From: Adiantum capillus-veneris
Lineage: Eukaryota; Streptophyta; Polypodiopsida; Polypodiales; Pteridaceae
Length of the DNA: 64,000 nucleotides
NCBI GenBank assembly: GCA_014529385.2
Contig: CM043959.1
Span: forward strand, 91,119,529-91,183,528
Direction of reading: 5' to 3'
A program made the position numbers and the translations under genes. The notes below the pieces were generated by a model that made no database searches, was not told the origin of the DNA, and saw only the letters and a program-made list of their open reading frames with translations. Of the stretch, positions 49,845 to 60,800 are shown in pieces. The first letter of the stretch is position 1, and each line of letters begins with the position of its first letter.

Positions 49845-50589
49845 ATAGGTGCATGTGGGCGGATGTGTGTATATATATATACAAATGTGGGTGCGCGAGC
49901 GTGCATGGGAACGGGGGGGAATGTATGTAATATATATATATAGTTATATTTATTTATTTATTTCTATTTTTCGGGTTTTTTGGCAGTGCAGACGACGCAC
50001 AGGGGGGAGGTTGAGGATGGTGAAGGGGGGGGGGGGGGTGTGCGTGTGCGTGTGTATGTGTGTGGTGTGTGTAAGTGGGGATAGCATGCGTGTGCGGCAG
50101 TGTACAACGCGAGCTTGCGGTGGTGTGAAGACGGGCAGTAGCGGGCAAGACAGCGCGAGAGAGAGTGAGAGTGGGGGGAAGATGGTGAGGGGGGGGGGGG
50201 AAGAGGGGATAGGGGGTAGGGGAGGTGTGGATGAGAGTGTGGGGGTACGATAGCGTGCACGACAAGGCAAGGGGGGGTGGTTATGCTTAGTCAACGAGCG
50301 GAAGAGAGAGGGAGAGAATGAAGGTGGGAGGTGTGGTTCCCACCAAGGGAGGAGAGGGGGAAGAGAGAGAGAGGGGTTGGGAAGAGATAGGGTAGAGAGA
50401 GGATATAGTGGGGGAGGATGTGGTGAGGGAGAGAGGAGGGGAATGAGAGAGATAGAGAGAAGGAGAGGTGATACTTTCCCTAAGGCCTGCCGTAGTTAAT
50501 TCTAAGAGAAAGGGAGAGAGCTAGGTGTAGATAAGGGGGGGGGGTGAAGACGAGAGGAGGTGGGGGTACGGCCCGCCGGGGTTGGAGTG

Positions 50590-50669
<80 letters not shown>

Positions 50670-50952
50670 TTGGGAGAGAGAGGGAGGATACTATCTATGG
50701 CGGCCCGCCAGGGCTGGAGTGTGGACAGAGATACCAAAGGCACCTACCCAACCGGATGATGCAGCAGGTGTGTAGGAGAGAGAGAATATGGGTGGGGCCA
50801 GGCAGTGGGGCCGGGCCCTACCGGTAGTTAACCTTTGGGGGGGGGGGGGGGGTGAGTGGCAAGGGCCTTTCCTTTGTGTTTTTTTTCTTTGGTAACAAAC
50901 CTTCCCTTCCTTGGGAGGTTCTCACGGGCATAGTTTCGAAAGCCGACTATCA
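48753..50952 (-). repeat. 5' LTR of G2
   Basis: 2,200 bases, the partner of 12,911-15,209. It contains GA runs (48,918-48,971 and 50,592-50,665), a GT run (about 49,814-49,842), a poly-C tract (49,303-49,324) and poly-G tracts (50,026-50,038 and 50,837-50,852). Confidence 0.88.
50592..50665. repeat. (GA)n microsatellite in G2 LTR
   Basis: A pure GA run of about 72 bases; the counterpart in the other LTR (14,830-14,868) is half as long. Confidence 0.95.
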
Positions 50953-51788
50953 CTACATTTGACGTCATTACTTATGTCACGTATTTTTGTGTAAATTGAT
51001 GCTTAAGAGAAGGATACACAAGATATTACCCAAGATAATCAGCAACGAACAAAATATAACGGAAAGTTTTCAAACCAACAAAGTGAAGATATCCTATCAT
51101 ATTAGCATAAGCTTGATGTTTAATGAGCTGAGCACCACCTTTAGAAGTGTATTAGGGGACGGGTGTCTAACCTCACTCCTATCTTATTGCAGACATAGCG
51201 AGAACCACGAATATAATTTGAAATCCATGGGATGAAGCTGACGTGAATAGTGCATAGAGGCTACAAGAGGTGGTCAATCTCTTGGAAAACAATAAACAAC
51301 TTGCATCTAACTCAAGCTACACTCAAATGACAGAAATCACCAAAAGCTAATTGCTCATCGGCAAACAAATCACAACCATTACAACATCAAACGACATCCA
51401 AATGTTACGAAACTTCTAGGACATGTTTATAAGACCTAAGCACACATGCTTATGGTCTCAAATCTCACTTTAGGTCAAGTTCAAAAATCAAGATTATTAA
51501 CAGCAACGAGTTTTTGACCTAGTCGTTTTTTATCTAGAATGCATCTAAATGCTTAGCAATGATGCCCCAATATCCCGCCTATACTTATTTTATGATTTTA
51601 AAGCTTAAATTCCTACTTATGATGAAATTAGGCCCCGTGTCGATGACGCTAAAAGCTACGGATTACCATGAAATGCTTACGTCAATGCGTAGAGCTCTTA
51701 CCTACGGTTGCAACGTGTCTTTAAATCTAATATCTAACCAACCTAATGATTTTCTCATATTAACGAGAACATAGGTTAGAATATAGAC
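50953..51788. other. Non-coding flank of G2
   Basis: No gene. 50,999-51,150 is a diverged copy of 12,447-12,600. The rest is A/T-rich unique-looking sequence. Confidence 0.55.
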
Positions 51789-51989
51789 ATGTGCTTCTAG
51801 ATCTATCTCAACATGGGACCAAAAGGAGAGATGGTTGCATCTCAATAGGTGTCCAAAAGGAGATGGTCTATCAAAAGGCAATGTGCATTAATTGCTTCTA
51901 GACTTACCTCAATAGGGGACCAAGAGGAGAGATGGTTACATCTCAATAGGGGTCCAAAAGGAGATAGTCTATCAAAGAGCAATGTGCAT
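51789..51989. repeat. Tandem duplication, about 100 bp x 2
   Basis: Two adjacent copies share GTGCTTCTAGA-type starts, AGGAGAGATGGTT, CATCTCAATAGG and GTCCAAAAGGAGAT, each ending GCAATGTGCAT. Confidence 0.8.
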
Positions 51990-52089
51990 CTAATGGAGCT
52001 TAAAAGACCTTAGGGTTAGCTTCATTAAAGACCTCCAAGGTCAATGTTAAAAGTCCTTTGACCTTAGGAAATCTAGGGCTGAGCTTGAG

Positions 52090-52385
52090 GTGGGAACACG
52101 ACCTAAGTTTGAGGTGCTTGTCGTGCTTGATGACTTAGGTGCTTGAGGTGCTTGTCGTGCTTGATGACTAAGATACTTGAGGTTCTTGTCATACTAAATG
52201 AGGAAGGTGCTTGAGAAGCTTCCCATGCATGGGGGGTAAGGTGCTTCAGTCAAAAAGAGACCCTACAAACTTAATGAGGAAGGTGTTTGAGAAGCTTTCC
52301 ATGCATGCAAGGGGTAAGGTGCTTGAGTAAAACAAAAACCCTACAAACTTAATGAGGAAGGTGCTTGAGAAGATTCCTATGCATG
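52090..52385. repeat. Degenerate tandem repeats around GGTGCTTGAG
   Basis: Short units (GAGGTGCTTGTCGTGCTTGATGA, twice) pass into about 80-bp units (AATGAGGAAGGTGCTTGAGAA ... CATGCATG), present three times. Confidence 0.8.
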
Positions 52386-53440
52386 AAAGTCCCAAAGTTA
52401 CGAGAATCTTTGACTTAACCTTCCACTCACCCAAAGGGCACATGGGACACATGTCAGATTCTCCCTATGCTTAACCACATGATGTGCTTGAATTCTATTG
52501 GTTGGGCTAAAGAGGGTCCAATGAGATTCTAGTTCCATCCAACAAATATGTAGATATTTTCAAGATCTCTCTCTCTCTCTCTCTCTAAAGGGTAAGGAGG
52601 ACACTTGTCCCAAGACTACCCATTTACTTGAATGCATGTTGCATGTGATTGGCTAGGGGGGGAGGTGTCTAATGAACTTGAAACATGTGTAAAAGCTACA
52701 ACTCGCCCAAGGCAAGCAAGGGGGGTACTAGGGGGATATACACCCCACACACACTCATTTTGTGGATTCATTCTCACTTGGTGAAAGTAGAGGAACTCCA
52801 TCTCCTTCTCTCAGCTTGTGAGAAGTAAGAGCCTACACAAAAACTCTTGGCTAGGGAATGCAAATCCAACCAAGAGCCATGCTTCAATGCTTCAGCTTTC
52901 CATCTTCTCCATCTTCATTGCTATGCTATTATGTATGCCAGCAAGAAGGGTGATGATAAGGAGGAACTATTTCTTTCTCCTATGGAATGTTTCTTCTTCC
53001 TCTTCCCTATCCTCATTCCCCGCTAGCTCTGTCCACTTCAAAGGTGTTTGAGGCCTTGGGACTGAGGCTTGGGATAGTTAATGCTTTCTACAAATTTTAT
53101 GTTATGCTTGTGATGCATGAAGCTTTCCATCTTCATTGCATCACATGGGCCACAAGGAACACAAAAGATTGTATTGTACCAAGTCTCTCTTGATGGGAGA
53201 AACTTTAATACAAATGCCTATTGGAGGGGGGAATGGCTCCGTATGAATCCAGTTTGTCATCTTCTCGGAACTCTCTATCTTGCCAAAGTATTCTTCATGT
53301 CAAGTTAACTAAGGACCATGTTTATGTTGCTACCATCAATTAAGTTCACCTGCTATGCTCACAAAGTAATCTCACAAAAGTGCTTCACCTAATCTCCTAA
53401 TTCCGCTATTCTCAAAGTTCATAGGCCATTCCCATTACAT
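52386..53440 (+). other. Probable LTR or leader upstream of the decayed gag
   Basis: No gene is supported. Because a Met-type primer site follows at 53,441, the DNA ending ...CCATTACA should be an LTR end, but no partner LTR is in the window and the start is not defined. It contains a CT run at 52,566-52,585. Confidence 0.4.
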
Positions 53441-53462
53441 TGGTATCTGAACATTTGGTTTC
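53441..53462 (+). other. Degenerate tRNA-iMet primer binding site
   Basis: TGGTATCTGAAC, matching the initiator-Met complement TGGTATCAGAGC at 10 of 12 bases, about 400 bases upstream of a gag start. Confidence 0.5.
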
Positions 53463-53840
53463 TCTTTTCTTGCTTAAGAAGAGATGTCCTTAAGTAGACT
53501 ATTAGTTAATTATATTAGGGTAAGTGGGATTGGGATCTATTATCATTTTTTTGTGGCCACTATGTGGGATATGGTGCACACCTTGGGAGCTTTGGTCTTA
53601 ATAATGGGGTCTTTTTAGACTTGCCTACGGCTTTAGCATTATTGAGCCATAAGAAGTCCGAAAGGAGCTATCCCTTGGAAATTCTTCTATGTTTGACCCA
53701 CCCCACTACTCTCTATAATTAACCAACTCGAGTCGTGGGTGTAGATACTTAAGTGCTTATTTGCAAAGGCTAAGAGAAGTAGCAACTAAGGTTTTGATTT
53801 TCCAAAGCATACGCTAAGTAAACACATAAGTTTAATTAAC

Positions 53841-55183
53841 ATGGCTGACAATAACCAAGAGAGTAGAATGAACATTGATAACTTTGATTTTTCAGAGGAA
53901 GGTGCTTATGATGATGCCCCCATGTTTGTTAATTATCTTGTCACTAGGTTGCAACAAGCTATGGGAAACCCCACTTTTCAAGCCGAAGTTACTCAATAAG
54001 TTCGTGCTTATGGTATTTCTTTTCCTCTCCAAGAGGAGAGAGAGCTTAGGAGGCCTCTTGATGAGACCCCCAAAAGAAGACTCTCTCCCATAGAAGAGGA
54101 AGAATCCAAAGATCAAGGAAGTAATGAATCCCTAAATTCCTTTGAAGATGTGGCTCCATGAAGAAGGCGGACTAAATGATCGCCAAGTCCTCCCAAGAGG
54201 AAACGGTTAACCCACAGTCCTTCTCCTCGTCACCTCAAAAAGAAAGAGAGGAAACAAAGGAAGAAAAGGGCAAGAAAGAGGTCACCCTGTTCTCCTTCTT
54301 CTTCACCTTCCTCCTCTACCAATGAAAGCTATGGCTATTCTCCTAGAGAATACAAGAGGGGAGGACATCGCAAATCTTACCCTACATGGCGAAGGTCACA
54401 AAAGCTAAAGAAGTTCAAAGAGGGAGGAAAGAGTATCTCTTTTCTCACCTGTGATGGCACCTTTGGTGCTATCGACAAAGTATTGGCCTTCGTCGAACAA
54501 TTTGATGTGGCCTTTGAAGATGAGGGCTTCACAGAGTCCTCCAAGCTACACCATGTAGCTATGCACTCCAAAAATCAATTCGTCAATGGTGGGATAGCCT
54601 TTGTGGAAATGGCGAAGCCCCAAAGACATGGAAAACTCTTTGAGTTTCCATCATGAAGAAATTCATTGCAAGCGTTGCAGAGGACAAAGTGCTCACCGAA
54701 TGGTGGAGTTTGAGTCTTCTCTCTCATGAGTCTATCCAAAAATATGTAGACAAGTTTAGGGATTTATATCTCAAGGCTATTGTCTTCCAAAAGATAGACT
54801 TCACGAAGCAAAAGCAACAATTCTTTGCAGGATTATCCAAAGAGATGACCAAGTATGTCAACTCTCAATGGCCTGGCTCTATCACCGATGTAATCCACCA
54901 CACCATGGCTGCTTTGCGCATCAATTTCCAACAAAGGGCTAGACAGAATATCAAGCCCGTGGAAAATAAAGACAAAAGTGATGCCAAGCGGAAAACCAAT
55001 GCCCAAAATTCTTACCAAGGCTATTCCAACAACAACAACAATCGGTCCAAGGAGAAGGGAGTTTACAAAGGTAAATGTAAACTCTCTCCTAAAGAGCTAG
55101 AAGCTTTTCATAAGGACCACAAATGTTTTAAGTGTTTGAATCAAGGCCATGGTTATCGTCCTTGCCCCAAGAGAATTGCCCGC
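53841..55183 (+). pseudogene. gag: Decayed gag of another LTR retrotransposon
   Basis: ATG 53,841 opens MADNNQESRMNIDNFDFSEE. The frame has stops at 53,997-53,999 and around 54,160-54,180 and then continues through a basic Ser/Pro-rich region (about 54,180-54,360) into a gag-like core (GTFGAIDKVLAFVEQFDVAF). A frame change at about 54,650 leads to a 178-codon block (WSLSLLSHESIQKYVDKFRDL, FAGLSKEMTKYVNSQW) ending in a CCHC zinc knuckle, CFKCLNQGHGYRPC, at about 55,127-55,168. It is cut immediately afterwards by the G3-type LTR start at 55,184. No protease or RT of this element is present. Confidence 0.75.
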
Positions 55184-55356
55184 TGTTGAGCCAGCAGAGG
55201 ATCACACCCACATTTTTGCTCACACTCATCATTTTGTAACCATTGATTGTAATAAATGTCTTTCCGACATTAATTTTGATTTGAGCCATTCATTAAGTAA
55301 CGGGACTCAATTGAGTTTCCAGCTTGTAATCCCGAAGTAATTTCACTTGCTGATGT
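55184..55356 (+). repeat. First copy of the G3 LTR 5' segment (173 bp)
   Basis: It starts TGTTGAGCCAGCAGAGG and appears identical to 55,744-55,916; the sequences diverge completely after GCTGATGT. It begins exactly where the decayed gag stops. Confidence 0.85.
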
Positions 55357-55743
55357 AATTAGTTAGAGATGTTCTCACCTCTAAGGCTGAGGTATATAAG
55401 CCAAAGTTTTTGTAACCTAAGGGGGATAAAGCCACGACCTCGAGTCTACTATCGACGGCCGACACAGTGACTGATATGATGTACGATCCTTCATTGCAGC
55501 CTTCTCCAAAAGTGTTACACCCCCTATACCAAAGGATTATGTTTTTGCCTAGCTTCCACATGCAAACATTCGAAGAAGCTTTCTACACCGGCTTTTTCAC
55601 CCACGAAAGCAAAATATTCGGCCCAACCTTGACCATCGGCAACCTACGATACGAATCACATTTGCAGATGCTCAAGACGACAGGACTTTATTGACCAAGC
55701 ATAAAAGTCATGTCAGGGACGACATGAACGTGGAGGGGGGGAG
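55357..55743 (+). other. Remnant between the two G3 LTR starts, ending in a polypurine tract
   Basis: It contains a TATA-like GAGGTATATAAGCC (about 55,389-55,402) and a 70-codon open frame (YDPSLQPSPKVLHPLYQ) ending at 55,694. It ends in GTGGAGGGGGGAG (55,730-55,743) directly before the LTR TG. The purine tract implies that this is the 3' end of an element's internal region. Confidence 0.6.
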
Positions 55744-56396
55744 TGTTGAGCCAGCAGAGGATCACACCCACATTTTTGCTCACACTCATCATTTTGTAAC
55801 CATTGATTGTAATAAATGTCTTTCCGACATTAATTTTGATTTGAGCCATTCATTAAGTAACGGGACTCAATTGAGTTTCCAGCTTGTAATCCCGAAGTAA
55901 TTTCACTTGCTGATGTGAGTTTTCTTCCAACTCCTGTGTCGGAATTGAGCGTGCAGCATATCTATAGAACCAAAACGAGTAGAGCTACACATTAGTACCA
56001 TCGGGGTCAAGTTTCGGTCACCTGTATTTTTCGGCCTGTCTTCATACGCGTTTACCGCACGGAGGGGTTATAGGTTGATTTTGCAGTTCAAGTCTTTAGG
56101 GTGTTGTTCTTACTTAGTGAATAGACTTCCCCTTGAGTTTGAGATCGATTCAATGATTCTAGATCCTGTTTCGTATAGCATTCGTTCGTAGTACGGATTT
56201 CAGTCACTCGCGTATTCTAGAGCTTAGATTTGATTTCCTTAGTAGTGATTGTCATTAGAAGGTCGAGTAGGTGATTTGACACCCACCTAATTGTTTCCAT
56301 GCGCCTGCGGGTCAAGCTCCGTCCTCGTCTGACAAATTCTATTGTTAGTTGAGTTCTCGCTATTTAGCTTCCGCTAGCGGCCTAACCACCTTAACA
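55744..56396 (+). repeat. LTR of G3
   Basis: 653 bases from TGTTGAGCC to CCTTAACA, followed by the Asp primer site. No second full LTR is in the window. Confidence 0.75.
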
Positions 56397-56398
56397 TT

Positions 56399-56417
56399 TG
56401 GCGCCGTTGCCGGGGAC
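56399..56417 (+). other. Primer binding site of G3 (tRNA-Asp)
   Basis: TGGCGCCGTTGCCGGGGAC, matching the Asp-tRNA complement used by many plant gypsy elements. Confidence 0.88.
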
Positions 56418-57822
56418 GAGAGCCCTAAGTAGGTGACCTTCGACTAATCCTACGAGGTGAGTCGTATAAACTACTTTGTATACTTTAGTTAGAAAAGATC
56501 TAGGAGTGGTGGACTCCGAAGATCTCGAGAGATACTAGAAAGTGGGGTATTCCTGGGTCTTCCGTGTTGACAGTATTTTTAGTTTAGCTTAGATGTGTTT
56601 GTTGTTTTGTTGGTGTTGAGTAGTTGTTGATAGAAGAAGAATTTTCTAGTCCGTGAGTGATAGTGGATCTCTTTAAAATCACAATTACCAAACCCATTTT
56701 ATGATTAGGAATAGCTTAGGTAGGACTTCATTTGATCCTGATTTGGAGCTAGTAATCATTGGAGTATTTGCTTGATATGGTTGATTGCATGTTAGATCAC
56801 TAAACCGTCGAGTTAGTAGTGAAACTTGCAATAAACAAAGGTCAGAGAAAGTTTCTGTGTATCTGGGAGCTGTTGAGCACTTGAGAAAGCTTTAGGAAGG
56901 ATTCTGTGCCAAAAATCTGGAAATCTGCAACTTTAGACATCATACGCATATGATGTCTAAATGACCAAACAGAGACCAAAACAGAAATTTTGACTTTACC
57001 AGAGTGTTCAAAAGGGGGGTTATACCCTAATTTCAACTTAAAACAAGAGCATTAACACTCAAGGAAACCCAAAAAAGACAAGTCGGAGTCCAAGAAACGC
57101 AAAGAATAGGAAATTTTGAATTCAGATCTTGTTTTTACATTCAAACCTGACAAAAATACTTGAAACTCAATTATAAACATTGGAGAAGGCTAAAAACCAA
57201 GAATAGTCAAAATCTGGAACAAAAGACATCATACGCGTATAATGTCTTTTAGCACATCCACTGCTTATTTTTGATATCTGACCTGACAAGATTGTTGCAA
57301 ACACTGTAGAAAGCATAAATATCAAGTCTTGGCCCAAATTGATGAAAAAGACATCATACGCGTATGATGTCTTTGACCTAATTTTGGACATATTTTGATA
57401 CTTTGCCAACACAGATCCATTGTAATAGCTCTCTAGAGGTTATATTGCAAGTTTCATCCCATTTGGATGACAATTGACCTCAAAACAAGTCAAAAGCTGA
57501 AAATTTCCAAGAAAATCCTAAATTAGCCATAACTTGCTCAAACAGAGTTCAAACTGAATTTTGTGAGTGGACAGAGCATAAGGGGGCTACTGAGAGTGAG
57601 CATAACCAAAATAGTCCAAATATGTGAAAAAAGACATCATACGCGTATAATGTCTTTTTTAGCATAACTTCAACAAAATTCTCACTTGATGAAACAGAAG
57701 TTGTCCAACTGACAAGATTAAACAATTGACCAAGTATCAATCAGTTTGGATCAATTCTGACCACAAAAACTTGGGAAAACAAATTGCCGAGACGGAAAAG
57801 TTAAAGTCCTTTAGGGGAATTG
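56418..57822 (+). other. G3 untranslated leader with four 24-bp palindromes
   Basis: 1.4 kb with no supported ORF. Copies of a palindrome with half-site AGACATCATACG lie at 56,935-56,958 (imperfect), 57,224-57,247, 57,349-57,372 (perfect) and 57,632-57,655. The flanks between copies are not similar. Confidence 0.8.
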
Positions 57823-60800
57823 ATGAATTTGAGATCGGGCAAGAATCTCCAGAATAACCAACCAAAACAAGGGGAACAAGCAAGTGTCATATCAATCGAG
57901 GGAAGTGTAAACCAAAGTTGGGTGCAACCATTAGAGCCGATCTTTGAAGGAAGTGTTTCTGATACTTCTTCGGAGAGATCTTACGAGATTTTCACCGAAC
58001 ACTTGGAACACTTGAACCTGAACAACAGAGAAAATATGGCAGCAGGACCATCAAACCCTTCCGCCACAATGAAGCTATTGTTCATAAAATACCAGTACGA
58101 CAATGAGCAAGGTGCCAAGATCTACAAAGATGGAATGAACCGCTATTGTGTAAAGATAGAAGATAGACCTAGTGAGTTCAAGGACTTAGTGCCTGTGAGC
58201 TATAGCGGAGATAGATATCTAGATGACGAGGGTACCATGTATTTGGTAGTCCTAAACCCTAACATTGTGGACAAGTGGGGATTGATGGGCACCATAGCCA
58301 AAGTAGATGAAGAACTTGAGGAGAAAGCACCAATAATGAACTTCCCTGATGCGAGGTTAAGAAGAGAGAATGAAACTACAAGGATCCACACTGATAACAT
58401 CTATGTGGGGCTATACAAATATAATAATGGGGAGCAAGATCTCTATTATAGATGTGAAGAACCCTACACCGGAGAGTTGACAGACCAAAAAAGACTTTAT
58501 GTCTTTACCTACACAAAGGGATCGGAAGTGAAAATTGCCGCTTACGACAAGTATGGGAGGCAATACTCAACAATGGGCAAGAAAGAATTAGAAGGATATA
58601 CATACTTTGGGGGACCACTACATCAGTATTATGTTACTTCTAGCTCACAAAGACCAGCACCAACAAATGGAGTGCAAAACCCAATGACAACAGGAGGACA
58701 AAAAACTCAGGTTGCTGACTCTTTCAGTCAACCTCAGCACTCGAAGCCCGGACCAATGGGATCATTACATTCCAGAGAGTCAATGGATACGAATCAAGGT
58801 AGTGCAATTCCAATCCCCACATATACCACTCCAGGTCCTAGGTTCAAAGCGGAACCATCACATTTACCTCCTAGTAGTAGACTCAGGGCAGGGGAACCGA
58901 CAAGGGTAACCCATGAAGTCCATGATGCTAGAGAAAGCTTTAGCCGGGACACAGGAGCAATGAGATTGGTAGCAGACCATAGACGTATGAGACCATCTCA
59001 AGTAGCCAAGTGTATGCCAAAGAAGTATGGTGGTTCAGGAGATCTGTATGCACATGTGTCACTCTTTAAGCAAGTCTTAAGAGCTGAGCAGATAACAGAT
59101 TTCCATACACAATATGAGGGATTTGGTCTTACTCTAGAAGGTACGACATTGACATGGTTTCAACCACTGAACATAGGGGGATTCCATGACATTGACCATT
59201 TGCTAAGAGAGTTTGCTGAGGAATTCTCAAAACGAGGGATTAAGCACAATACGGTCTCACAAATATATGCTTTTAAACAGAGAGAACACGAAAAAGAGAA
59301 GGAAGCTTCACTTCGCTTCAAACAATACATTGAGAGATGTCCAGTACGTGAACGACCACAAGATGACAGACTATCTGTTCTCTTTATTGAAGGATTGAGA
59401 AACGACACTCTCAAGAAGGACTTGCACTTGAAAGCTTGTACAAGTTTCGAGCAAGTAGCGAGAGAAGCATTGTACTTAGTGGATAACTGTACGGTTTATG
59501 GAGAGGTGTCAGCGGATACAGATTTTGCATCCAGTAGCTCTTCCTCCGTAGTGAGCGAGACTACCACTAAAAACAATGTTCAAACAACAACCATGCCAAA
59601 TGTAGAGCAAATGATAGAAGATGCTCTAAAAAGGATGGCACCATACCAAAAACCATTGCCAAAACCACTGAAATGGTGTGCTATCGAACAAAAATGGACA
59701 AACCATCCAACAGAGGAGTGCTATTACAACAAAGGGTATGTAAGGGAGCGTCAGTATGCACCTCTTGCTCAATTAGCACCACCTCAGGTACATCCAGTAC
59801 CTCGATACCCAACGGGAAATGTACCAGGACCTATGGGGATAGAAAGACCGCAACCGGTATTGGGACAACAACCACCTTTACCAGGAGCAAGACCAGTGGG
59901 CATTAGATATGCACCAACCTTAGAGAATTGGGAAGAACAAGCCTTAGTGCCTGTTCAAGCCTATTATGAAGAATCTGGTGCACACATGTCTCCAACTGTG
60001 TATTACCCACCAGAAGAACCCAAACAACCAGAACCATGGGGCATGATTGGGAATGTTGAAACACCAATAGTTACAAGTGCTTTTGATGAAGATAGATACA
60101 ATTTGGACGCAAGAACATTGATGTTCATAGCTCATGGAGGGTTAACAGGACAAAGACCATCCTATCCACAAAGGACGAATCAAGTGGGACCAAGACCAGC
60201 ACTAGGACCCTGTTACAAGTGTGGAGGTGACCATCTGATGAATGTTTGTCCACATACGGAAATCATTAGAATTAACGCTTATTGCACTGAGTGTGGGGTT
60301 ACTCACTTCATTGAGGATTGTTCAAAGAATCCAAACAAAGTGCAAAAGACGACATTGAATATGCTAGAAACTATTCCTACCAACAGTGGGTCTGAAAATG
60401 AAACTCTGATACCAACGCAAGTTGTTACTAGAGCTCAAGCTAAGAAAACCACTAGAGAACCTGAGAATGGAAAGTTAGTGACTGAAGTGGTTAGTCAAGG
60501 ACCGCGGAGTCAGAGAAACACATGGAAAGCTAGAAAAGCACGCATGAAGTTGAGAAAAGAACGTAAAGACGCTATTCTAGCTGAGGAACTAAAGCAAACT
60601 AAAGATAGATTAGAAAAACTTGAGAGTCAAAACGGGAAACGAGAGATGAGCCCGGAAAGAACGAAACAAAAGAGTATCAAAGAGACAACGAGCTTAAGCT
60701 CAGGGGGATCAGTGCTAGTCGACAAAGTACACGAACCATTGGACGCACTGATGAGAGCTTACGAAGCTAGGTTAAAGAACAACCAAACACAAGAACAGAG

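Larger units (their letters stand above)
12911..50952 (-). mobile_element. Tat-like Ty3/gypsy element G2, split by nested insertions
   Basis: It is bounded by two related LTRs (12,911-15,209 and 48,753-50,952), both beginning TGACGGG and ending CTATCA on the plus strand, with CTAC at 12,907-12,910 and 50,953-50,956 as a probable 4-base target duplication. The coding strand is minus: primer site next to the right LTR, leader ORF, gag, protease, RT, then after the copia insertion the rest of RT, RNase H, a second RNase H, integrase, polypurine tract and left LTR. Removing the copia leaves about 11.0 kb. Coding blocks carry many stops and frame changes, so this is an old, dead copy and the outermost shell of the nest. 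Confidence 0.9.
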
